Positions 26,101 through 38,100 of a stretch of 64,000 nt of DNA are shown here, piece by piece. The notes under the pieces were generated by a model that made no database searches, had not been told where the DNA came from, and saw only the letters and a program-made list of their open reading frames with translations. The stretch is from Ricordea florida (Eukaryota > Cnidaria > Anthozoa > Corallimorpharia > Ricordeidae): assembly GCA_949710005.1 (NCBI GenBank), contig OX453286.1, positions 24,538,510 through 24,602,509 of the forward strand, given 5' to 3'. A program made the position numbers and the translations under genes. Every line of letters begins with the position of its first letter. Positions within the stretch are counted from its first letter, which is position 1.

Positions 26101-29100
26101 CGCCATTTTTTAAATTTAATAAGTCTTTACGAAACTTAAATTTAGGCCATTCATTTTCATCAACATTTACTTTTAACGATTCATTTGCGCAATTTAATGA
26201 ATCTTTTACAAACTTTTCAACGCATATCCCATTAACACAAAATTCTTCCTCAGTTTTATAGTTAATAACACATCCATTATCTTCATCATCATTATAAATA
26301 ATTCCAAAATGAATACCACTATTTTCAACAATAAAACCGCGAATTTTTGATATAATTTTTAACAAATCCTTTTTGATTTCTTCTATAAAATCGCAAAAAC
26401 CCAGTTCTTTTTCATTTTCGTAATTTAAATAAAAATTTTCTTCCCATCTATATATTCGTCTTTCCATCTTTTATTTTTATTTTATATTTTCTTTTTAAAT
26501 ATCAATTTTTGTTATTAAACCAAAATAAAGGTTTCATAACATAATTACCTATTCTTCGCTTTTATTCTAAATCATAAAATAATTTCATTCTGCAATCCTT
26601 GCAAGAAGCTTTTTGCTTGTCATGTACGCATATTTGCGAACCACCGCATTCTTTACATTGTTGTTTATGTTTATTATGTTTGCATATTTGAGAACCTTGA
26701 CATTCTTTGCAATGTTGTTTTTGTTTATTATGACAGCATATTTGCGTGCCCATGCATTCCTTACATCGATATTTATATTTATTATGCAAACAATTATACC
26801 CACCGCATTCGCTACAAATTTTTTTTATTTTCCCATGATCACAAATAATTCTACTAATAGGGATAACTTTTTCAATTAAACTAGTAATTTCCTCATCTTT
26901 AAGTTTTGCAATTTCATCAATTAGTTCTTGCTTATTCATTTTTGCTCTGCCTTTAATTTCTAGATCTTTCGCTATTATTCTTAGTTCGAAAATATATAAT
27001 CTTCTTAACCGATCCATAATTACTTTTGTAAGAATTATCAAATCTTTAAGCCCTTTTTCAAATTTTTAATCCGCCTGTCCGAGAAATATTGCCCAACAAA
27101 TCTCGCCAAAATTCCTGTGTCCCAAAACCGTCGGCTTGGTAACAGCTTCACCGGAATTTGCAGAAGCTTGGCCGCAGGTCCCGAGACGCCCTCCGCTCGC
27201 TTCCGCTCGCTCCGCCTGACGACCCCTCTTGATTAATTCTCATCCAAAACTTTGCAGAAACTTGGTGGAGTCTTCAACAATACCTAGCAGCAGCTTTATG
27301 AAGGCTTGAGGGTTTGACTAGGTCTTTTGGGTCTTAGTAATTTCAAGAAGTATTTATTAGCTTTTATGCTGCTGGTTAAATTCCTGATCAAATTTGAAAA
27401 ACCAATTTAGCTTATAAGCTAGAAAATCCCTGTCAAAATTCGCCTGTCCCAAAACCGTAGTTTTCCCCCTCTCTAGCTCTGAACTCTTGTACCCGCGTAT
27501 AGGCCGCACAGCAAACTTTCAAGGTGTTTTTTCGTCAAAAAAGTGCGGCCTATACGCGGGTAAATACGGTACTCCACAACGTAAGGCAGTGCTAGCTAGG
27601 AATATTTCGCTGATGCGTTGAGTATTCTTACATTATTTTTTTATCACAGACAATGTTAGGTTTGCACTGCACGTGTGTCGACAGACGTCAGCATCCTGTT
27701 TCAGTTTAGCGCCACCTCGTTCCCAGGGTTCTCTCCTACTCAGGGGCCGAGTGGGAGAGGACCCTGGGAACAAGGTTAAGTTAAGCTTTGTTTTACACAA
27801 TAAAATTGTTTCATATAAAGCAGACACGCATTCAAAATGTCTTAAGAGCAGCAAAAAAGTGTTTTTCTTATCCTGAAACCTTATAAAACAAGCTTAAAAT
27901 TGCTCAGAAAAAAATCGCACAATCTCCATTATTTATCGCATAATTGGCCTCTGTAATCGCATAATCTGCCCTGCAAATTTCGCATAATTTGCATTTTTTT
28001 ATCGCACCCTATCAGAAGGCCTGTTAATAAAACCCCTTGTAATAAGTAGGTTTTTATGTTCTTTACAAGGATGTCCACTCCCAAAATGATGTCTTGGAAT
28101 GCTTAGAGGAACATCAAGAAAAACTTAAACCTGAATGTCAAAAGCAGATCTATAGGCTGGCAGAGCTTTCATCTGATGACTTTCACTTAGACAGACCTTT
28201 GTATTATGCCTGCTTGGATGACAGAGAGAAATTCTGTGCGGAGGTTCCTTCTGGTGAGGGGAGAGTGTACAAGTGCCTGAAAATACACAAGTTTGAAGAA
28301 ACCATGTCAGAGGAGGTACTGTCAGACTGTCCTAGAATAGGAGTTTGACAGATTTTTAATGCTAGGAGATTGTGGACGTAGAATTATTCATTCAAAGAAA
28401 AGAACTCTTCCAATTTACCAGTCTGAGTCACAGATGTAATCTAACCTGGGTTAGTCAGCACTTTTTTGCAGATGGACTAACATGGCATTTAGTTTCATCT
28501 GCAGCACAGGCTATATAGTTTACCAGCTAAAAAAAAATTAAAAATATCTATAATCAAAAGCTAAACCCTTGTTGTCAGAGGTAAACAATGCAGGTCTTCT
28601 TCGAACAACAATTTATGAGATTTGTGTTTATCTTATTACTCCATAGCATAAACTCTCTTGTATTATCAAACATTGTCCCTTTTATTAGAATACCCCTATT
28701 ATATCCCTTGAAAAAACCTGCAACCCACAAAGAACATCCTTAACATATGATCTAATTTTTTTTACACTCTGTCTTGACAGTGTCGACAAAAGTTGACAGA
28801 GAGACAAAGAATAGAGGCTAGGGATGCTAGGGTAAGTTAGTCCAGTGTGCAGTAGTTAAGAAATGTTTTTGGAGATCTTGTTTGTCAAAGCCAGGGAAGT
28901 ACAGGTATCTGCCATATTGATCTGGGGAAACCTACAGTGGTTTTGTGTTTCCTGACACACCTTTTAGTTTACGTTAATATGTGTGTCAAAAAGCAGTGGC
29001 TAAATATGGTACCTAAACTTGTCCTGATTGCAATGAAATTCAAATGCTGTTTATAGTTTGAAGAATTTCCCTTCTTGTTTATTGGTTCAATGATTGTGTT

Positions 29101-32100
29101 AGTCTTGTGATAATTAATCAAAAGGCACCCACAGTGATTCATCATCATCATCATTTATTAGCCACTTTTAAATTAAACTACAACATTAACAATTATGTGA
29201 GGGCGAGGAGACCTCCTAGAAACCACCGGGCTTATAGGGGAGGCCACCTATGTTAGCAATATGTTCATAAATTTATTGTGGAAATGCGGCTAGGTCAATT
29301 CAGACTCAATTCATTAAAAATTCAATCATTTTTTTCTTAAAAATAGAAAAGCTAGTCGAACCAGTAATCGATATTGGGAGAATATTCCAAATTTTTGGAC
29401 CCTGGTAGAGAATTGTAAACTGCTTAAGATTAGTACGACAGTAATGTGGTCGATAAGACTTGGCTGTTCTTGTGTCATATTAAGTAGCTATGTTATAGTT
29501 ATGAAAGTTATGAGGTAAAAGTGAATACAAGCGATGGTGTTGAGGGAGGAGGAGGTGGCATAAGTTTAGTGCCTCTCCTGGTTTCTGTAGAATGAAGCAT
29601 TAATTTTCTATTGGGGCTTAAAGGGGTAACATGTGGTATTGTACCTTTTTACTAGGCTAATTATCCATTGATGAAACACTGTATAAAGTTCTACCACCAG
29701 TACAAGAAACAATTTGAGTGTGAAACATCAGGAACAACAAGACATGGTACTCTGGCAAGCATTCTGACATGTTTGGAAAAAGCCATCGAAAATGGTAATG
29801 AACATAAAAGCTTGGATCAACTATAATAATTTTGGCCATCAGTTTTCTTTATATTTTCAATTTTTGGTGTTTACATTTTTTTATTTGGTATCAGTTTTTA
29901 ACTCGTGGATAAGCGAAGCGTATTTGCGAGTTTTTGTGGGGACTCCGATATGCAAATTGTCACTCACTCACTCACTCACTCGCTCGCTCGCTCACTCACT
30001 CACTCACTCACTCACTCACTCCAGTGTAGACACACTTCGTAATTAGTCGGATAGAACTCGGGGGCACCGATATAAAGACGACAATTGTCGTGACCGAAGT
30101 CACGGAAGTCTGTTGATGAAAGTTCACGCTGAAAGTGTATCGTACCGTTGCCAGAGTTTGTAATGATTTTGTAGCTTAAGAGGACGATTAGCGAGGCCCT
30201 GTTAGGGGTAAATTTCGACAAGCAACATGGCCTTGAAACGGCGACATAAAGGACCTGAAATGGCGACGAACGACGAGCCGCTCACGGGAATTTACGACAG
30301 CGACCTTCGACCTTCCGAAATTGCGACGTGAAAAGGTTTGAAACTCAGACGCGCGACATAAAGAACCTCACTAACAGGGCCTCATTAGCGGTCTTACTAA
30401 AATCAAAAGGAGTTTAAATGTTTCCAGTTAGGACAATGACCAACTGGGAGACTGAATTTCATGAGCCTTTTACTCGGCCAGGCGCTAAACGTGAACAGAT
30501 GATAACTATTCGCTTTTCCGACATCGACCGCCATCGACCACCCCCAAGATTACAAGCAGTATATGAATTTCAGTTGGCTCGAAAGTGATCTGAAGATGAG
30601 AAAATCTCTTGCTAATGTAGTAAGCTTTGGTGAGAACTCATAGAGCGAAATTAGCACTTGAATGAGAACTTATATGAGTGAAATGAGTACTCGTTATTGA
30701 ACGAAACTACTATAAATTGACGAATCCATGATGTGAAACCGAAGAACTTCTGTGGCCAACCTGGATAAGAAACATCGCATGTAGGACTTTTCTACTGATT
30801 TAAGTGTTAGTACTAACAGGAATGGAGTTGTAGAAGTATTGGGACGGCCAAGAGGTATGTCAACATTTACTTGTAAATATATGGAGGCGGCTGCCGTGAC
30901 GGAGAACCACGAAGGTTACAATGTAAGAAAGTCATTAAAGGGTTCGAAAACAGTAAGTCATGTAGAAAATGTATTAAGCGTTATATTATATACAATACAC
31001 CACAAGCCGTTACAATGAAAGGTTTTCTGTCTATTGATTTCCGAATTTACCTTGAAGTGAACTAGATTGTGTTGAAGTAGACATGTTGGAAAAATAGGCT
31101 TACCTGTTTTGCTTACTGTTGTGTGACTCATATTTACATTGTAAAAACAAGAAGTTATAAGGATAAAAACAAATATGTATTGCTGTATTAATGATGGCAA
31201 GTGTGATTTTTTTTAAGTGCAACGCTGAATATATATACCACTGATAACCTAAAATGAGATGGTAATGTAAATAAACTAATTCAACTTGATAAAGGATTGA
31301 GAGTCTTAAGGATTTTAAGATCATCACTAACATACTTTGCAAAAATGCAAGAAAGACTTGTTTGGTATGATTCGTCAGCTGGGCTATCCTACATGGTTTT
31401 GTTCATTATCAGCTGCAGAATCAAGGTGGATATTTCTGTTGAATACATTGAATAGACTTGTAGACAACAAAAACTATAATGATGATAAAATTGACAATGT
31501 CATGGCAACAAAATTCAGACCTTATTCAGAAGGACCCTGTTACATGTGTTAGAAACTTTGAACTCACAGACAGTGAGCAGCAGGATACCAGAACTACATT
31601 TGGTTTCGGTGCCATTTAATCCTGTACCCTTATGTTAAGTTATCAAATTTTTTAACAACTGTATGCTTGCCACCTGCCTTATAACTGATGCCTAGTGTAG
31701 TCAAATGATTGGCGTCATGTACTCACTGTATGTTTATTTCAAAAAGCTACTCAGCTCCCTGGTCACTTTTATGTTGTGATTATAGATTATTAAAATTATC
31801 TTCAAGTTCATTCAATCACAACTCTGAAAAAACACCTCGGTAATTTTTAAATTATTTCTTTTTTCTCTGTTTTGTAAACATATCCACGAGTTCACCATAG
31901 TCCTACTTTGATTTAAATCCCAATATCAGCAATAGAGGTATACATTCATGGAATATTATACTCCGTGAATGTTTACCTCTATTGCTTAACCCTTTCTGAA
32001 GTTACAGTGACCAATGAACATCTGAAATCTCTGTGTGATATCACTCAGCATGTAGCAATATATATGTTTAGAGGCATGGAGAATTTTAGGGAATGATCAC

Positions 32101-35100
32101 TACTGGTGAACAAACCGTATTGATAGTGTAATAAATTTTCCATACTGGAAAAAGTATCAAGATGTATAGGGACTACGAAGGAGAGTTATTTTGTGTCAAA
32201 GAACTAGTGGGCTTAGCAGCAAGGTACAAAGGAAAAGCAGAAAGGTAAGTAGAATAACAGAAACTGATGTGGAAATGTTTTCTCCTGCTACAGATCAACG
32301 AGTGAGTGGTGAATGTCAATCAGAACTGCTTGATTTGAAACAACAGTTAATGACGGATTACTCGATTAACCCTGAAATTGTAGCAAAATGTGATATAGAG
32401 ATTAAAAAGCATTGTCAACGTGGGGCACTCAGGGAAGGCAAGACACTGGACTGTCTGATGAAACTGGCTGAAGAAAATGAAGAAAATGAAGAAAATGAAG
32501 AAAATGAAGAAGAAGAAAAAGAACCTATGATGAGACCAAAGTGTTTTGATGCTGTAAGTTCAAATAATGAATTTGCAGTGATAGTTTGAGTAAATAAGAT
32601 CAGTTAAGTTGTATATGAAGGGCTGAGAGCATAACTGCCTTAGTTCAAATTATAGACGTTATTTTTCACTTATCTACAGGAACATTGCTCTGTTTTTTGT
32701 TTTGCCATTTTTCAGTTTTTTTCCCTCTAGAGATGATAAATGATAATCTTTTTATTTTAAACAAGTTTGTTTTAAATAGCGTTTTTTGAGAGTAATTCCC
32801 TCCAGATAAAGGCATCCAGTATGCTATTGCTTTTTAGGTTAAAGACCTCTTGAGTGAGACTGGTGCTGGCACTGACTACCGTATTGACCACACCCTGTAC
32901 ATGGCATGCGAGCCAGTGGTACAAACTGTCTGTAAGGACAAGGGCAAAAAAGAGGGAGACGTCATGTAAGTTACAATCAGGCATCACTTTAAAGGAAAAA
33001 ATTCACACCAATCAACTTCTTGCAGTTTTGACACATTTTCAAATCAAACAGATTAATTAATGATGGGGCTTAAGAAAAGCATCAAACTCAAGGATATTGG
33101 AGGCAAGGGTGTTCATGAGCAATTTTGAATTGGAATTTGAAAATTTGGAATTGTTTGCTCTGGAAATCTCTCTCAGGTGTTTGTGTCAGTTTTTATAGAC
33201 AAAAAGCAGCCATTTTCTGTTTGCTTTTGTAAAAATATAGGCAGGAATTTGAATTCAGTATCATAGCCTAATGAAAACATGAGGGAGAGGTCCAATCAGA
33301 ACATGCATTATGCTGTTTGTTAATTCCATAAAACCGATGTTATTAACAGCTTTCTGAAAATTTAAAGCAGTCTCGTAGTACTGATTTGAGTTTTAAATAT
33401 GCTTAATGGTCCAGTGAATGAAAAAGGAGAATGTTGTTTAGAAGTGAATAAGTCCTGTTAAAAATGGACATTTATAACATAGGATATAAGCTACTCTAAG
33501 CATCTTCTATTTTTGCTTTTAAGAGATATGGCTCTACATCAGTCTCTTTTATGTGTTAATTAACTCAAGCATATTTTGTTCACCAGGGTGTTGTCTTGCC
33601 TGATGGAAAATATGCACACAGACAACATGAATCCTGAATGTGAGGAGCAACTGCTACATCTCGAGTTCTTCCTATCTAGAGATTTCAGGTAAAATTTAAT
33701 TCAAATTTTCTGTGACCAAATGGCCTGATGGCATTTTAGATTTTCAAACACAATGATGTGGATAGAGAAATGCAGGAAGGGGCAAATGTTGTTTATCCTT
33801 TATCCAAACATGCCATGGTCCTTTGTCTTTCACTTATTCATTCAAGTACTGTATAATTTGATGAAGGTTGATGGAACAATCACTCTTATCACGTGATGAT
33901 TTAATGCTATTGTCCCAGTAGTGACAAGCATCCAATTTCTCATTACGATATTCACTGTCTATCAACCATTCGGGTTACTAGAATAACGAAAATAATCACC
34001 AAAAAAGAGTTGTGTTGATATTTAAACAAACTCATCTCAATAGTACTATAACAAATATGTGAGAACAGTTGGGAGAAAATGAATATAGATATCAGGGCTT
34101 ATAAAGGGTCAACAAAACAGCTTGATCAACTAACTGAAGACTGTTTGCTAATGGAGGAGATCCAACAATATTTGACAATCTGGAACCTTGTAATTTTTGT
34201 GGTTGATCATGCTATTATTTTAAGTCTTCAGATTTGCTTCGTCCAAGTTTGCTAGTGACAGTGTTGAAAAATACATTGTTCACAAATTTTCCAGACTCAA
34301 AATATACCTTCTTCATAATTTCACAGTCTTGATCAAGTATTGGAAAAGGCTTGTCGAAAGGATGTTGAAAGTATTTGTCATTCAAAGAAGTTTGATGATC
34401 AAAATGGAGTTCCTCCTAGCATGATCTTGTCCTGCCTCTATCGAAGTTCACTTGCAAATTCAGCACAGGTGTGTATACATCTTATACCATTATGTCAAAT
34501 CTAAAATTAAAGAATTTCCTTTATCTTGTTTTTGATTTCTTGTCTCAACATTATGTAAGCAATGTTTATCATTTCAATCATTACATCAGTCTCTTTCTAA
34601 AACAATTTTATTTTTTTTAACATGTCTTTCTAAATGTACGAGGGAGCCAGGTTTTCTAATCCTATTGAATTTTTTGGAGGCCCTCTTCATATTAATATTC
34701 AATTATTACTTTGTTGTAAACTGGCTAAATAAATATGTGATGACTCAAATGCACTCTTGTCTGATGGCAGTGCCGATATGGGGCAGCGATTATATAAAAA
34801 TTGGATACAAGAACAAAATCTGTCATTTAACTGTGTATTTTCAGGGGAGTCTGCACTGCTACCAGCATAGAGAACTAAAGTGATGACATCACAAAAACTA
34901 AAGTTCTAAAATTATAAGATTTGTTGAGATATTTCAGAGGAGCATGATGAACATTTCACCCTGCGAAAAATCAGCATCTTAAAGCAATTTGGAGTTGAGA
35001 TATGACCAATGTTTCACTGAACCCCTACAAATTCCCGTAATTTTGTCTATTCTAAACGTTTGGAACAGAGACAAAAATAGAGGGATTTGTATGGAATGGT

Positions 35101-38100
35101 TGGAATTAAAAAGTTAAAAGTCGCAATATCTCACTCCAAAATTGCAATGAGAGGCTGACTTTTGGCTTGTAGTCATTTTTTGTAATGCTCTTTGCAAACA
35201 TCTTAATAAATCCTATAATTTCAAAAATTCAAATATTTGTGACATCACACTTTCGTACCCTATTGGAGGGAACACCTCTTCTTTGTCCAAATCTATGCAT
35301 CCTAAGGAAACATCCTGCTGCATCTCTCTGAGACTGCAGTACTTATTTAGTGATGGGGCTTGTTAACTTTGTTGTTCCCAAATGTTGTGCTTATTCAAAG
35401 ACTGGGCCTATTTAGGAGTGGTGCTTATCTGGAGGTGGGGTTTATTTCAGGGCTGGGCTTTTTGGGGGCAGCACTTATTTGAGTAAATATTATGGTATGC
35501 CTCTGTTTGCATTATTAAGGTGTCACAAAAGTGTACCGCTCATGTGCGTCGTGTGATGCATCAGAGAGCCATTGATGTCCACCTACTGCCCGAGGTGCAA
35601 ATTGCTTGCATTAGAGACCTTGGAGAACACTGCAATGAAAAAGTTGCTAAAGGAGAGGTAGTGTTGTTCATCATTTCTCTTCATTGATGTTATTTGGTTT
35701 CTTATAATGTTTTCAACAAGAAGGACTCTTTGGGATTATTTGTACTGTAATAATATTCTCCAAAATCAAAAATATGTTTATCAACACTGGCTGAAAAGCA
35801 AACTGCCTCATGTTCAGGTGATATGTTATGCTTTCAAAAGGAATCCTTCAAAATAGACAAAAGAGCTTCTGCTTTATTCTAAAATTTGGTTGGACAGCTT
35901 ATCAGTTAAGTCAAGTTTACAGACTTAAGAAAATTCAAAGAAATGTGTTATAGTGGCTTTGAGGCCCAACAGCATGAACTTACCCTGGGTTTGGTTGGCT
36001 TTTTGTGACTTACAGTGTAGATAAACCCTTACCAACACACAGTAGTTATCTTAGAGTTTGATTGATGCGATATGCAATGTCTTTTTTCTAAATTTTGCCT
36101 TTTAAGGAGATAGAATGTTTACAAGAAAACTTTGACAAGCTTGATAAGAAGTGCAAGATGGCTATTGGTAACTTTACTGAAGAGGAGGGAGAGGTTAGAG
36201 GGCTTAACTGGTTAACAAAACTTCTTTCTATATTATAGGCATCAACATATAACTAATGTGGTCCATTCAGTGGAGCCTGTGTTACAAATTGTAAAGTGTC
36301 AGTGGAACTGTTGTTTACTCATAGGCGATTGGTCATAGACATATTTCTATTCACAAATATCTAGCTCCCAGTTGACTTGGTTCAACTTGGTAACTCAGTT
36401 TGTCAGGTGTTCTCTTCGCAACTGCTTCGGTTGTGTACAGAACTGTGAAAATCTTTCACTTCACAAACCTTCCTTCTGCAGTCCACGTATGAAATTTTCA
36501 GGTATCCACTTTCACACATTTTTAGCTTGTTTTCTGTGTTACATGTACTTAATACATTTTTTGTCAACTACCTTTTTGGTGGCCACTGCATGTCCACCTT
36601 TGTCATTTTCGGTTTGAATATGAGCAAACACTTGCAACTTATATTTAAAATATTTGAAGTGCGTGAAAGTACTTTGCATTCTTTTACCATGTTCGTTTCC
36701 ATTGCGGAGTGCTGTGATTTTAGGAAGAGTCTTTTGGTGTAGTTCTTTTGTTGTTGTTTAACTATTCTGCTTTATAACCTTACGTAGGATTACCAGCTTG
36801 ACAGGACATTAGTGAGGGCTTGTTCTGGCATGTTGTCCAAATTCTGTGAGGTAATGAAAAAAAAACAATGATCATTTTATTGTATTTCAGAACTTGTAAC
36901 AGGTACATTGAATAACATTTGAATGTTTTGCACTTATATAACTGTGGGGATCAAGAACCTAGTATCTTCTAATAATAACAAAATATTAGTGTGCTAAAAT
37001 CATGAGAGTATTAGGGAACACTTACCAATGATGAACCTTGTTTATGTCATTGTAAATGTCATAAAATATTTATCATAAATAGTGAACTGGTAATATATGT
37101 ATATATATATATATAGATGTTGCGGGAGAAAAAAACACACAAACAAACTACAAGCTTAAATCCCTACAAGTTTGTTTCGTGGTTGCCCACTCGTCAGGGG
37201 ATTTCAGGAAAATGTCATAAAATATTTATTGGATAAACGTGTAGTTTGTTTGTGTGTTTTTTTTCTCCCGCAACGTTTACTTTGCTCTACTTTCATGTAT
37301 TGAGCACTGTTTTACGTTTATCAACTTTTACACTTTATATATTTATATATAGCTGACCGGTTAGGCGCGCGATTAGCTAATCAAATTCAAGATTTAGGAT
37401 TCTTGCCTGCTCAGATGCTTGAGAAAAAAGTAAAAGCTTGTCTTTTGTCTCATGGCAAAATCCCTTCTTCTAAACATTCTCCTTTCTGGATCTGCATGAA
37501 GTGTAGGGTTACCAGTCCACTAAGGAGAATTTGTTTCTTGATATTAGGGCTAGAAATTATATCAAGAAATAAGAAATAAGTATTTAATATATTAAATATT
37601 TAAGAAATAAGTAGTGTATAGGAAACACTTACTGTGGTAATACTTTAACATGTTCAATTAAACGAAAGCAGAAAACTTTGACAAGCTCACTCCAGTTTGT
37701 AAGAGGATGAAAATCAACTCCAAATTCAAATTGGAGTAAGATACAGGACTCCAGGTTCATCAATTTTAACTGTAAAACGGGAGACTAACCTCGTTAGATA
37801 TAATAATGATATTTGATAATAATCATAATCATCATTATCATTATTATTTTTGGATTTGTTATTATAATTATTATTATCAGCTTCATCGTTGTCATCCTCG
37901 TCATCATTAATTGATTGTGGTTGTTTTCAGAGCCTTTTACTTGCAGAAGTGTTAAGTACGACATTGAAACATATTTAGGTTTGTTAGACAATGAATATGG
38001 TGAATTTTCTGAGCCTGGAAAATTTTTGTAAGATTTTCAGGTTTCGTGCAAGAATCTTAGGTTCTTTGTAAAAAGAATGAGAAGTTCAGGCTTTCTTTTT

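Larger units (their letters stand above)
11450..27474. mobile_element. Polinton/Maverick element, complete, 16,025 bp
   Basis: Self-synthesising virus-like DNA transposon. Ends AGAGAGGGGG and CCCCCTCTCT are flanked by the direct repeat AGCTC (11445-11449, 27475-27479); the family norm is a 6-bp duplication. The 475-bp inverted repeats at 11450-11924 and 27000-27474 look identical, implying recent insertion. It encodes protein-primed PolB, integrase, packaging ATPase, probable capsid proteins and about nine other proteins, with no visible frame damage. AT-rich compared with its short GC-rich palindromes. Inserted in a pogo-like element that is itself inside another transposon. Confidence 0.96.
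9141..27569. mobile_element. pogo/Tigger-like DNA transposon, interrupted by a Polinton
   Basis: A 27-bp perfect terminal inverted repeat begins CCGTATTTACCCGCGTATAG at 9141 and is mirrored at 27543-27569. TA lies on both sides (9139-9140, 27570-27571). The internal motif CCGCGTATAGGCCGCAC is repeated just inside each end. Without the Polinton and its duplication it is about 2.4 kb. It carries the transposase at 9388-10749 (minus) and a decayed divergent gene at 10940-11352 (plus). The Polinton sits about 90 bp from its right end. Confidence 0.9.
8095..28023. mobile_element. outer DNA transposon with 6-bp target duplication, host of the nest
   Basis: Left end CAGGCCTTCTGATA at 8095-8108, with its exact inverse at 28010-28023. 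Both ends are flanked by the direct repeat TTAATA (8089-8094 and 28024-28029). Subterminal DNA on both sides is packed with TGCGAT / TTATGCGA-type words, as expected for transposase-binding sites. Own DNA amounts to about 1.5 kb (8095-9138 and 27572-28023) and shows no transposase, so it is non-autonomous. Superfamily not assigned; a 6-bp duplication fits only a few DNA transposon superfamilies. Confidence 0.8.
32966..35519 (+). other. introns 9-11
   Basis: Introns 32966-33586, 33689-34326 and 34469-35519 contain AT-rich DNA with no recognised gene, RNA or transposon. Confidence 0.5.

Noticed and set aside
26613..26879. + strand hydrophobic ORF opposite the Cys/His-rich gene
   Set aside because: Antisense shadow; the minus frame has the promoter box, ATG and regular zinc-binding units.
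16388..27017. Adenain-type protease in the Polinton
   Set aside because: No ordered His, Asp/Glu and Cys catalytic pattern found in any frame long enough.
28782..28831. Alternative acceptor to rescue exon 6 frame
   Set aside because: The nearby AG at 28799-28800 would drop the conserved CRQKLT segment, and the remaining exon would start out of phase with exon 5.
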